Source: Clytia hemisphaerica (taxonomy: Eukaryota > Cnidaria > Hydrozoa > Leptothecata > Clytiidae). From it: a DNA stretch of 64,000 nucleotides. Below, piece after piece: positions 11,101-22,153 of the stretch. Under the pieces are notes generated by a model. That model saw only the letters and a list, made by a program, of their open reading frames with translations. It was not told where the DNA came from and did no database searches. The stretch is taken from positions 62,001 to 126,000 of the forward strand of contig CACVBU010000143.1 in the NCBI GenBank assembly GCA_902728285.1, in the 5' to 3' direction. The first letter of the stretch is position 1. Each line of letters starts with the position of its first letter. A program made the position numbers and the translations under genes.

Positions 11101-14100
11101 TTAAAAATTTATTTAGACTCAAATAGTTTCCTTGTCAAAACCGATCATTTTATCCCGAATGAATCAAAACACAACATTCGAAAATTATTGACCTCTTTAA
11201 TCGAAATTGACATTGAAAGTGTGTGAAAATTGTAGGCATAAAATTGAGTTTGAGCTTTCTTTAATTTATATTGTATACTAGCAAGTAGCTGTCGCTATGA
11301 ATGCCCCGCTGATAGCAGATATTAGCCTAGAGGAACTTAGCCATGAAGAGAGCAAGGGAATCATAATCAGACTATAAATTGGTGAAATGAGTCTTCATAG
11401 AAAGTGCTCAATGTTACTAGAGCTGTTTAAAGTTAAGAAACACGAGCCGATGCGGTTAAAATTTCCTCAATAAGATCCATAGATAACGATAGTGTTAATC
11501 CAAAAAAAAAACATGTTAAATCTACACTTTTTGATGCAAAGTGACCTGAATTAAAACCATTACTGTACAGGTTTCGCAACATGTTAGGAACTAGAATGAT
11601 ATCAAAGTTGATTTTCTTCAATCACCAGATAAAAATCTTTTGAAAACCCAAACATAAGAATGTGTACTGTGAAACTGAAAGTGCTTCCCTCCCATAAAGA
11701 ATACATAATGCAGATTAAAGGTGAATTCCAAAATGAAATTGAATACAATTTCATTCATTTGATTTGAAATTTAAAAAGTAAGTAACTTTGGACTGGTGGC
11801 ATACTGTAGATATAATCTATTTGTATCAAAGGTTACTGGAAATTATCTGAAAAACTTTAACAATGTTTATACGTGTTTCTGCAAAAAGTTTTTAGTTAGC
11901 TTGAATAAAATTTCTTCATGGTTACTAAAGATATAAATTTGATAGTTGCTCTCAAAATTGGTAGTTGAATCAGATAATTTTAATAAAGGTATTATTTTTC
12001 AGGGATTAAATTTGCCGGATTTCACAGCCTTTGTTCTTATTTACAAAAGACCATAAAATAAAATCCTAAGAAAATCTGAAAAGGGGCCTTCAGCAAAAAT
12101 TGGTCACCATGAAAATATTAAAACATCATCTAATCCGCCACTGTACACAATTTTTTTCTACCGCTGTTATCCACTTCCACTTCCCTGGCAAGCAAGAAAG
12201 CGGAGATTCTTCAACGAAATGACTGTTATTTCAGACACTGTGTCCCGTTGTAACCACCGTCAACATGGTTAAAAACTTTTCACTTCACAGGTGGGTACAA
12301 CATTGTGTTTGTATTTTATTGGACGTCTGGTTCTAAAAAGTCAAAAAGTTTGTTCAGTTTTGATTTGAGCAAAGTACGCTCCTACGTTTAACATCAACAC
12401 GGTACAGTGTGCAGTGGTGGTAATAGTAGAGAGAGTGTTCGAGTCTGTTCATAATATGTGACAAAACTATTTAAATTGAAATTACTCCAATAGCGTGTGT
12501 AATAATAAGCTTTTCTTAGAAGCTTGAAATGTTTTGTCCCAGTCTGGAATTCAGGTAACTAGGGCTGAAAATCTTCGGCGTACATACACATCGAAGTACC
12601 GTTCTGGCACAGTGGCATAAACATCATTTTCAAAGTTTGCTAAAACTTCAATATTGGCGTAAAAAATTATTCACAAAATAGCATCAAATACTCCATAATC
12701 CATCGTTTTTTCGGCTTTTGTTCCGCTTCTGTTTACATTTTTCTGCTCGCTGCTCCCCATGCTCAACCATTGTTTTGCTATAACACTGTGCACAAGTGTT
12801 ACGCGTAAGCCAAATCGCGTATTTCGAACAACCTCTAAATTGCCGAGTACAGGAGAAAAAAAATCGAAATTCAAAATGGCGGCCAAGCCCACGATGATAA
12901 CTATCAAAAATCTTTGTTTTTCATTCAGCTATTGCAGCTCAATAAATCAATGAAATAATTTGAAATAAAAAGTAAACAAACCTTGAACCTTTCATGAATC
13001 CAAATAAATAAAAGTATTCATCTAAAGTGAAGATTACATTTCAAAATAAAACGATTTCCAAACCAACCTAAAGTCAGTGTCTGCCAACTAAAAACTTCTC
13101 TGCGGGGTCACTGACAAGGAGTTACGACTTCAGACTTTAGATTCCAATTCTTGTATAGGCTGCAACTACACTGCTAAATGATCTGTATTACAAAGACTTC
13201 CAATTGGGTCCATAAGTTAAGAAAATGAGATTATATTATAGCACGGGGGTTCTGTTTTTAAAAACAAACTTCAAAATAAAATTGTTAATGAGCTTGTTAC
13301 TTAAAATATCACTTACTTACATAATTTATGAATGATATAACACCCCTTTCTTAAATAAATGGCCTCTTAAAGTCTTTTATGTTTGCCGCAAGAAGGAAGA
13401 AAAATTTAATTTGACCCCCGGTTTTTCTCTCGTTTTCTAGCCATTTCCCGCGTGTTAGTGTAGACACAACTTTAATCCGGGGAAATGAAGCGTTTTCATT
13501 GGTCTAAAATCACGGATGGTCACGTGACCTGAATTTTTATCCAGGGAAATGCCGTGGCCGCAATGTTTTGCTTTAGTGAGATTGACCATTTTGTTGTTTG
13601 GATTTGAGCGGGCGAAATTTCTGTACAAACCAAAATATGGCTTCGTTGGAATATGTCCACGAGAATTAATCAGTTCATGTTAGTCATAGTATATTCTCAT
13701 TGGCATGTCTCACTCACTAAACTTTCTGTAAGAAACTCAATGTTGGTACCAGTTTTTGGCACGTTTTGGCGCAAGGATTACTCTTTGAAAAATTACTTTC
13801 GGCGCATGCAATATCCATATAGGGTACTGGGTTCAGTAGGGTTTCGGTAGAGCAGCGTATACAAACTGTCCAGACACTGTCAGTCAGACTGTGTGTGTAA
13901 AACACACTGTCATTGTACATTGAAGATGTCATCCATTTCTGACAATCGTATAAGGTTTGATATTAACCAAGCAAAAATCTTGTGAGCTGTTTGTTGTTTG
14001 TGAAACCTTTAAAGCTGTGTAGACTGGCAGTGCAAACGGGACTTTCGATTTCTCGCTTTCACAAGTGCTCTGTGTAAAATGCACGAAAGTTAAAAAAATA

Positions 14101-14235
14101 TCACGAAAAAAATCTGAAGAAACAACATGAATATTTTTCTGGCGAGCAAGTCCGCTACGTGAAGCAACAAAAGCCCCTGCGGGGCAATGACCCTTAAATT
14201 CCCTTTCTTTTAAAATTTGGCCTGGCCTGTAGCAA
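11101..14235. other. Gene-poor stretch
   Basis: I see no supported gene. Minus-strand 12540-12660 has a coding-like run (NDVYATVPERYFDVYVRRRF) followed by a stop, and a start-like ATG in AAAATGGCGGCC occurs near 12875. Neither could be joined into a gene. Sequence near 13540-13640 is more GC-rich and could be promoter-like. Confidence 0.35.
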
Positions 14236-14922
14236 CTCGGGTAACTTAATGCATGTCCCAAAAATGCATTAATTTTTCCGCCCCAGTTCCAGTCCCTAAA
14301 CCATAACAAACTATACATTTTTGGAAGCGTATTTGGATGTAGAATACCGTATTCGGTGTAACTTAAATTCTTTCTCAGCAGAATTTGAGTTTTTTTAAGA
14401 AAACGTGATTATGACGTCATTATTTATGACGTCATAATTTTAAAAACCTGAATATCTCAAGAACTAATACTCAAAACTTTATGAAATTTGGACCAATGAT
14501 AAAACTTGTCAAGAGGAGGAGTATATTTTTTAAAAAATTTGAAAATTTGCTGATGTCAGCATTTTATCGCAAAAATTAGAATTCTTGCAATCTCTGCTGA
14601 CGTCATTAATTTTGGGTAATACTTTCAAAACTTTTTGAAACATCTCAATGTACTTTATCACTGGTCCAAATTTCATAAAGTTTTGATTTATATTTCTCGA
14701 GATATTCAACTTTTTGTAATTATGACGTCATCAATCATGACGTCATAATCAGGTTTTCTTAAGATTTCTCTAATTATACTGAGAAAGAATTTAAGTTACA
14801 CCGAACACGGTATTCTACATCCAAATACGCTTCCAAAATTGTATAGTTTGTTATGGTTTAGGGACTGGAACTGGGGCGGAAAAATTAATGCAATTCTGGG
14901 ACTTGCATTAAGTTACCCGAGA
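14236..14922. mobile_element. Near-palindromic foldback MITE with five TGACGTCA sites
   Basis: CTCGGGTAACTTAATGCA starts the left arm and its complement ends the right arm. The arms pair over most of their length (for example CCCCAGTTCCAGTCCCTAAA with its complement at about 14860), so the 687 bp could fold into one long hairpin. Five exact TGACGTCA octamers lie at 14412, 14427, 14598, 14723 and 14738. No TSD is clear. It abuts the dispersed repeat at 14940. Confidence 0.75.
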
Positions 14923-14939
14923 ACTGACACTATACGATT

Positions 14940-15175
14940 GTCTACTGATTGTATATAAGATAATCGAACACAGCAATATTGATTTTGTTGATTCTATGAG
15001 CAATAGGTATTAGTTATGGATTAAAAACAAGGTAATAAATGGGCAAATATGGAAAACGCATGGCGATTGAGTAAAAATCAGGAAAGTAGTCAATTTTCTC
15101 TGGCTTTATTACTTAGAAATTTGCTCAAGATTACAATTGAATACAGCAGTATTTTTCAAATTAGGTTTGTAAAAG
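14940..15175 (+). repeat. Dispersed repeat, copy 2 (partner at 1800-2035)
   Basis: Direct-orientation partner of 1800-2035. Copy 2 lies immediately next to the foldback element. Confidence 0.7.
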
Positions 15176-15821
15176 CACACAGAGACCAAGGGGTGTTAAC
15201 ATCTCCTGCTATATCCCCTGCTATATGACCGAATAAATGGGGGAAATGATGATATTTTGAAAATTAAAAGTAGTTACGTCATTAACCCCTCATTGTATTG
15301 GGAATTATATGGATTGAAATAGATTAATTTTGTGGGTATTTTGGGGCCTATGACGTGGTCAAAATATGGAAATGCCATGTTAGGAAATTAAACACAGTAA
15401 GGGTTATTTACACATTCAAAAATCAGGAAAATAAGCGACTTTCCCTATTTTCTTCGCTTAGATCCACGGGTGTAAAAGTCATAGAGACGAAGGAGGAAAG
15501 CAGATTATTTTCGTGACGATGTTATCAACAAAAACAACAAGTTCTACTAATAAAAACTTTCTAAACAGCTATATTATCAACATAAACTTTCGAACTCTTA
15601 AGGTTTTTCCAAATTGCTTCTGTCACTTTACCGTCCTGAAAAGCGCAAATACATAAACCAAACTGGCTAATATTAATATCAGGGAAGCACCCATGCCGCC
15701 GAGGGATTAGAATACAGTAAAATAACCTTCACTGGGTACATGCAAAATAACAAAGAAATTGGAAAATTTTGTTCAGTGGATGTCAATTACCCCATCACCC
15801 CCCCGCCCACAAAATTATCTA
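15176..15821. other. Non-coding stretch
   Basis: AT-rich sequence with CCTGCTATATCCCCTGCTAT near 15206. No gene or element is recognised. Confidence 0.4.
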
Positions 15822-16467
15822 CTCTAGGGGCTGAGTTAGGTCCCGTATGCGCATCGGCGTATAGTCATTTTTTCTTTTGATCATGAAAGTATAGTCCTTG
15901 AAGAGTCAAAAAACGGTGGCGTTATTTGGATCAGGCTCAAATTTCCATAATGGCGGATTTTAGATTTCAACCCTTTTTAGCCCTCTTGCTTGAAAAGAAA
16001 TTTTTTTTTGACTTTAAACATAGACATATTATATACCAATCGATCACAAATTTTATGCTGATTAAGAAAAAGGTCAGAATCATGGTCTGAAAATTTTGTT
16101 ATCTGGAGATATGAAGCACTTTCGATTTCGATTTTTTGAAAAGACTACTTTTGGTTCCAAATTTGCGTGGCTTTAACATTTGATTGGCTTACTTAATTTA
16201 CTTGAAATTTTCGGAGAGTCTTGCCTACCGTTCAAATAATAAAATTCAGGAAAAGTTTTTTTTCTACATGAATTTCGAAATCCATAATGGCGGATTCAAA
16301 ATTGATCGATTGGTATATAATATGTCTATGTTTAAAGTCAAAAAAAAAATTCTTTTCAAGCAAGAGGGCTAAAAAGGGTTGAAATCTAAAATCCGCCATT
16401 ATGGAAATTTGAGCCTGATCCAAATAACGCCACACACGTTCTCTGACTCCTAACTCAGCCCCTAGAG
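15822..16467. mobile_element. mariner-like foldback MITE with TA target site
   Basis: TA (15820-15821) and TA (16468-16469) flank CTCTAGGGGCTGAGTTAGG and its complement. The arms pair over more than 200 bp (GCTCAAATTTCCATAATGGC with its partner near 16400; ATTATATACCAATCGAT with its partner near 16310). It has no transposase. Open frames here are arm palindromes, not genes. Confidence 0.75.
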
Positions 16468-16469
16468 TA

Positions 16470-17162
16470 ATCGGGTCGAAAAGATATTCCGTAGTTATTA
16501 TTTTCTATAGCGGTATAGCTATTTTCCGGACGGGGTTTCTACTTTCGATTTTATACAAAAAAAAAATTGAGAAAAGATGGCGTCCAAAAAATCGAGCATG
16601 GTCAAAAATTTTCTTTGGGTTGATTCGATTTTTGGGGTTGGTCTGTTGGTGGTTGATGGTATGTATTCTTTATTTGTGGTATAAGTTCTATTTGGACTTC
16701 CATGTCGACTGTATCAATCAGTGATGCATCAATACTCACTGATCTGTAGCTCTAGACTTACTACTGTACTAGGAAACTTTACACTGGCACTTGGCTTGGG
16801 TCGGCAACACTTGGGTACCGTGAAGATCGGGTAATTTGCATCAGGGTAGATGTTATATCAGATGGCCAAAAGTCACTTTTTTTTATTTCCTATCTCTTAT
16901 CCTTTTTTCTCTTTTCTGACTGTTTGAGAGTTTGTTTTTTAATTTCTAACTATCTACCGTCAACTGCTCCAACTTGGGATTATCTTACGCAACATGGGAC
17001 GGCCATTCCACCACCATTTCACAGAACCTCCAAAGTCATTTGATTTGTGTTTAATCAGTTACATCAAAATGCCTCAAAAATGTCAATATGAAAATCGCGT
17101 AATCAGAGAACGTATGTCTCGCTCTCATTATAAAAAGGCCGAGACAAACTTTCAATAATTGG
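16470..17162. other. Non-coding stretch with a MITE-end fragment
   Basis: TACCGTGAAGATCGGGTAAT followed by TTGCATCAGGG (about 16816-16848) matches the ends of the family at 30399-30591. GATGGCCAAAAGTCAC recurs inverted near 31955. I see no gene. Confidence 0.4.
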
Positions 17163-17629
17163 ATTGTAACATGGGCAGGTCTAAAACGCCTAATACCTAC
17201 TACTTAATACTTACTACTTAATACTTAATACTGACTACCTAATCCGTTTGGATACTTTACAGACCAGAACTTCCAGGCCCTGACACTCCTTCGCATGTTC
17301 GAAATCTCTAAGTTTCGTGAAATTTGAATGTCAACACATAAGTCTTTGCTTTATATTTATTTAAAGTCTTTCAATGTGTTATCTAAAAGAATATTTAAAT
17401 ATTTGCATTAAAGTAAATATTTTCTTCCCCCCATATAAGTACAAAGCAAAAGGTCATTATCTTAGTTTTTTTCTTTTTCCTACTCTCTCTTATGACTTTG
17501 ATCTAATTATAAGAAAACATATGTAAATATTCAAATCAATTATTCTTATACACCCCTGTCTCCTTAATAAAGATCCAATCGGCTAAAACGTTATTTAAAC
17601 GCTCTTCGAAATTAAATATAGGTCATTAA

Positions 17630-17860
17630 GGCATACCGGATAAGTGGGATGGGGGAACCTGGGAACCTAAAGTGGGAACCTAAATGAACACCTGAAAAGT
17701 GGGATGGGGGAACCTAAGTGGGAACCTAAATGAACACCTGAAAAGTGGGATGGGGGAACCTTAAGTGGGAACCTAAATGAACACCGGAAAAGTGGGATGG
17801 GGGAACCTAAGTGGGAACCTAAATGAACACCGGAAAAGTGGGATGGGGGAACCTAAGTTG
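17630..17860 (+). repeat. 46-bp tandem repeat, left arm
   Basis: About five units of GTGGGATGGGGGAACCTAAG, then TGGGAACCTAAATGAACACC, then TGAAAA or GGAAAA. This is not a CRISPR array, because the units are contiguous with no spacers. Confidence 0.9.
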
Positions 17861-18944
17861 TTTAATTATTAATAGAATTGAAATATTTTTCTTTAAAAAC
17901 AAATAGATAAGCGAAAAATAAGACTTGCTCGATAGCAAGTCTTATCGTAGTTTAAGAAGAATTCCTTTATGTTTAAATAAATAGGTCCATTGAAAATGGC
18001 GATTTGTGTTTACTTTTCAAATTTTGAAAATTTTGAAAAGATGTGCACATATTTTTTACCTGAAAAGTGGGATGGGGGAACCCGGGAACCTAAAGTGGGA
18101 ACCTAATTTGTTATTATTATTATTTTTCTTTAAAAACAAATACATAAAGATAAGAAAGATATTATATGCAAGGAAAGAAAAAACCTTTTATCATAATAAG
18201 AACACCAGTTATTTACTTTTTACATTACAGTTCGCAAACAATAATGTTGAAAATAAAACAAAGGGAATTTATTTATTCAATTAGCTCAAAAAAGCATGTT
18301 TATTTATCAGCAGTTTTATAGTGCATCTTTTTGAAAGGTTCTTTTTAGTAAATTGACTTAATTGACTTTAAACTTTAACTTTAAAAACCGTCATATCTTC
18401 AAATCTAGAAGGAATTAGAAGTTCGTTCATAGCTCGATGGATAACTTAGAGCCTCTTCTTTCTTTTGCACGGATCTAATTTGCTTGAATACAGAATCTAG
18501 TAAAACATTATTTACGATCTAGTTTTTGTTCACTCTTGATGCAATACACATTGTTTTTTATTAGCAGCTCCAATTTTCGGGTCAGGGCTGGGGTCGCTTA
18601 GCATTTAACGGATTCTAGCTCGTTTTTCTTTCTGTACCAACCAAACAGTACAGCGTGTGAATACACTTCATTAATTAAAAATGTTTGATAGTAAAATAGA
18701 ACATATTGCACGGCTTGCCACGTTTCAATACACATAAGCATAGATCCACGGGGGGGGGGCACTCAAGGTAAACGACCTACCGTACGTGCGGCCCTTTTTT
18801 CCAAGCTTCCCAAAGTACACTGTAAGGGTGGAAATTAGCAAAAATGAGAATAAGTGCACTCTAAGGGTTTAAAATTTGGTCAAAGCCAGTCCGGCTTTTA
18901 GAATTTCATCCGAACAAGTGTCATGTTTTAACACTGGGTAAATT

Positions 18945-19613
18945 TTGGAACATCAAATATGTCCATCCCTATCAGGATCTGTTCTAGAACATGTTGACCA
19001 AGAAAAAGATCTAGGAGTGATAATCGATAGTGACCTGACCTTTGAAGCCCATATATTCAGTAAAATCAAGAAAGCTAACTCTATCGTTGGCTTGATTAGC
19101 AGGAGCTTCGAATTTCTCTCACCAGATATGTTTCGAACGCTTTTCATTGCATTTGTCAGACCCCATTTGGAATATGCACATGTAGTATGGTCTCCAAGGC
19201 TAATCAACCATATCAATGCAATCGAGGGCGTCCAACGAAGAGCTACAAGGCTAGTTAGTTGCTATAGAAACTACTCATACGAAGATCGGCTACGACTCAT
19301 CAATCTACCTAGCCTAAAGACCAGGCGGCAAGTTGGTGATATGGTGGAAGTTTTCAAGAACCTCCACATTTATGACGAGTCTATAAGATCAGAGAAATTT
19401 ACTCCTCGAACACGACCACGACGTCAGCATGATTACAAGCTTCAAAGGAACTTTGCTAATGACGGTATGAGAGGCTACCAAAGCAACTCTCTTTTTTACA
19501 GAAGTGTGAAACCTTGGAATGATCTAGAAGAAGATATTATTGAAGCACCATCCTTACAAGTCTTCAAAGAGCGTTTGATAAAAGATAGGGAGAAAAAACT
19601 TTATAAAATGTAA
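18945..19613 (+). pseudogene. C-terminal part of a non-LTR reverse transcriptase (5'-truncated LINE)
   Basis: An open frame of 222 codons with no true start: its first codon is TTG, and translation simply enters from truncated sequence. It matches the region after the polymerase core of CR1/L2-like elements: LGVIIDSDLTF, HLEYAHVVWSP, IEGVQRRATRL, then SVKPWNDLEEDI and a final basic stretch. It ends in a stop, followed at about 19665 by an A-rich tail of AAATA-type repeats, as expected for a LINE 3' end. It sits in the loop of the inner foldback element, so it was either captured or inserted there. The frame is intact over its length, suggesting a fairly recent insertion. Confidence 0.8.
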
Positions 19614-19707
19614 AATCAAAAGTTCTGTTTCATAGGAGGTCAATAGACGTGCGAAATATATTGCTATAAAAAAATAAAATAAAAAAAAAAAATAAAAAAA
19701 ATAAAAA

Positions 19708-19991
19708 ATTAGGTTCCCACTTAGGTTCCCCCATCCCACTTTTCCGGTGTTCATTTAGGTTCCCACTTAGGTTCCCCCATCCCACTTTTCCGGTGTTCAT
19801 TTAGGTTCCCACTTAGGTTCCCCCATCCCACTTTTCAGGTGTTCATTTAGTTCCCACTTAGGTTCCCCCATCCCACTTTTCAGGTGTTCATTTAGGTTCC
19901 CACTTAGGTTCCCCCATCCCACTTTTCAGGTGTTCATTTAGGTTCCCACTTTAGGTTCCCAGGTTCCCCCATCCCACTTATCCGGTATGCC
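19708..19991 (-). repeat. 46-bp tandem repeat, right arm
   Basis: Inverted copies of the left-arm unit, about six. One copy has lost a base (TTCATTTAGTTCCCAC instead of TTTAGGTTCCCAC). Confidence 0.9.
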
Positions 19992-20795
19992 GGTCATTAA
20001 TTGTATCATTTTGTATTATCTGCATCATATGGAGCAGTGTCATAGTACTTCTTAAGATTGGTTCGTAGGGCTTTATATTCAATAACTATAATAATATTTT
20101 TGTCAAATAATGTCACTTTGTCAATAATAGGCAAAAGTTCAATGAGCACCTCCAAAAATCTCTCTTTTCGCATTTTCTACTAGAAATTTCTATCTAGTGA
20201 TATTTAAAGCATCTTATTCACCTCATTAATAATTCTTATTATAATGAAGTTTAAAAAGGCCATATTAAATGACCCTGTCAATATTCTGGCTCGAAAAGGT
20301 CATTTGTAAATCAGGTTTGTAATAAAATCAAGTCATGTTTAAATATTCTCTGCCATCTACTGTACTTCAGTTACGTCTGCTCCAATGAAACAGGGGCATA
20401 CTTACTTATTTTAAATTTTCAGATCGACTGATTCTTATAAATAAAGCTAATATGAGCAAACGAAATATTTTTCTCCTACGAAAAAGTGTGTCTCGACAAA
20501 ATGTGTGTAGTCTGTAAACTTTATAGAAAAAGCGCGGGAAAATAAAGTGAAGAGCAAAAAAGAGAGAAAATATTTTCATGTCTTCAAAAGACTGGAAGAC
20601 AAAAAGTTGAAATTTTTTTAACACCAAATTTTCAGATTAGGTCGAATTGGGCATGCTGATTATTTTGAAGGTATTTTCGAGCAATTTTGAGGTATATACA
20701 GTAAATATTAAGTATTAGGTAGTAAGTATTAAGTAGCAGGTATTAGGCGTTTTAGACCTGCCCATTGTAACATCGAGTTAGGTCTCTTTTGTTAA

Positions 20796-21408
20796 CCCTT
20801 TAAGTGCCGATGTCGTATATATACGACATGGGCTATATAGGAGGGCGAAGCCCTCCTGTAATGCCCAGTTTGAGTTAGAAATCGTTATTTTTGGTCGAAC
20901 TCGTAGGAATTAGATTGTCCTTTATCGTCAAGCAAAAAAAAATTCAAAAGTGAGTCTTTCCAGCGAAATTTTAAGCAAAAAAGTCAAAAAAATGCAAAAA
21001 ATTGACAAAAATTCACTTTTTTGAGATTCTGACCGTTTTTTGACTATTTTTGGTCAACGAGTGATCCAAGAACCTCCAAATTTGGCCCTGTTTTACTTTA
21101 TTCTGTCTTCTAGTGAATTGATTTGAAATTTTACCACTGGGCACCTTTTCATCAGTTCAGTCAGGTCCGCGCAGCGGGCCTGACTGCTTAAATTCCCTAA
21201 CCTACCCCCCCCCCTTGGCCGCCGCCACCACGCCCTTCCTAAATCGGGCGGCGCCGAAGGCGCCCAAAAGAAAGAAGAGACTCTAAGCTATCCAACGAGC
21301 TATATACGAGCTTCTAATTCCTTCTAGATCAGGAGATATAAGCCCTTAAAGTTTGAACTAGCGATTTTTTAAAAAAAACTTAGAAAAAGGACCCTGGCAC
21401 TCAAAGGG
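20796..21408 (+). mobile_element. piggyBac-like MITE, copy 1
   Basis: TTAA flanks both sides (20792-20795 and 21409-21412). The TIRs are CCCTTTAAGTGCC and GGCACTCAAAGGG. Internal hairpins are GTCGTATATATACGAC, GGAGGGCGAAGCCCTCC and AGTCAGG...CCTGACT. The TTAA site and CCC...GGG ends are typical of piggyBac-type elements, although Kolobok also uses TTAA. It is non-coding and 613 bp. Confidence 0.8.
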
Positions 21409-21534
21409 TTAAAGAAAAATTGCAAAAATTATTTTTTTTTTTTAGATTTCTCAATTTTTGGCCTAAACTCACTCAAAAATGCTGAAAAACACCAAAAAAT
21501 CACATTTTCAAAATTTTTTTTTCACTTTGTTTAA

Positions 21535-22149
21535 CCCTTTAAGTGCCGATGTCGTATATATACGACATGGGCTATATAGGAGGGCGAAGCCCTCCTGTAA
21601 TGCCCAGTTTGAGTTAGAAATCGTTATTTTTGGTCGAACTCGTAGGAATTAGATTGTCCTTTATCGTCAAGCAAAAAAAAATTCAAAAGTGAGTCTTTCC
21701 AGCGAAATTTTAAGCAAAAAAGTCAAAAAAATGCAAAAAATTGACAAAAATTCACTTTTTTGAGATTCTGACCGTTTTTTGACTATTTTCGGTCAACGAG
21801 TGATCCAAGAACCTCCAAATTTGGCCCTGTTTTACTTTATTCTGTCTTCTAGTGAATTGATTTGAAATTTTACCACTGGGCACCTTTTCATCAGTTCAGT
21901 CAGGTCCGCGCAGCGGGCCTGACTGCTTAAATTCCCTAACCTACCCCCCCCCCTTGGCCGCCGCCCACCACGCCCTTCCTAAATCGGGCGGCGCCGAAGG
22001 CGCCCAAAAGAAAGAAGAGACTCTAAGCTATCCAACGAGCTATATACGAGCTTCTAATTCCTTCTAGATCAGGAGATATAAGCCCTTAAAGTTTGAACTA
22101 GCGATTTTTTAAAAAAAACTTAGAAAAAAGGACCCTGGCACTCAAAGGG
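21535..22149 (+). mobile_element. piggyBac-like MITE, copy 2
   Basis: Flanked by TTAA at 21531-21534 and 22150-22153. It is almost identical to copy 1, in the same orientation. I see one substitution (TTTTTGG to TTTTCGG) and two one-base insertions. The flanks differ from those of copy 1, so this is a separate insertion rather than a simple tandem duplication. Confidence 0.8.
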
Positions 22150-22153
22150 TTAA

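Larger units (their letters stand above)
17630..19991. mobile_element. Inner foldback element with tandem-repeat TIRs and 9-bp TSD
   Basis: GGTCATTAA occurs at 17621-17629 and 19992-20000. Both ends start GGCATACCGGATAAGTGGGA (right end inverted) and continue as arrays of a 46-bp unit. The arms are about 230 bp on the left and 280 bp on the right. An extra partial unit lies at about 18058-18110, followed by a copy of the subterminal TTTCTTTAAAAACAAATA. The loop holds a 5'-truncated LINE end (18945-19613) and a fragment of the 8958-type MITE (about 18746-18850). Tandem-repeat arms with a 9-bp TSD are the hallmarks of FB/foldback elements. No transposase is present. Confidence 0.85.
17173..20763. 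mobile_element. Outer foldback-like element with 10-bp TSD, host to a nested element
   Basis: ATTGTAACAT flanks both ends (17163-17172 and 20764-20773). The TIRs are about 67 bp, starting GGGCAGGTCTAAAACGCC, then a TACTACTTAATACT-type tandem motif. Pairing stops near 17240 and 20695. If one more base is assigned to each TIR the duplication reads 8 bp. Removing the inner element (17630-19991) leaves about 1.2 kb of non-coding sequence. The superfamily is uncertain; a Mutator-like or foldback element would fit. Confidence 0.75.

Noticed and set aside
12540-12907. Minus-strand coding-like stretch (NDVYATVPERYFDVYVRRRF and an ATG-led run MGSSEQKNVNRSG)
   Set aside because: The two parts are in the same frame but separated by a stop, I see no good donor/acceptor pair joining them, and I recognise no domain. 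Left unannotated.
13929-14318. 129-codon minus-strand open frame
   Set aside because: Its start lies inside the arm of the foldback MITE at 14236-14922, and no domain is recognisable.
16184-16435. Open frames on both strands
   Set aside because: They lie in the paired arms of the TA-flanked foldback MITE.
17630-17860. Regular repeats that might suggest a CRISPR array
   Set aside because: Units are contiguous 46-bp tandem copies without unique spacers, and are matched by an inverted array at 19708-19991. They are transposon arms in a eukaryotic genome.
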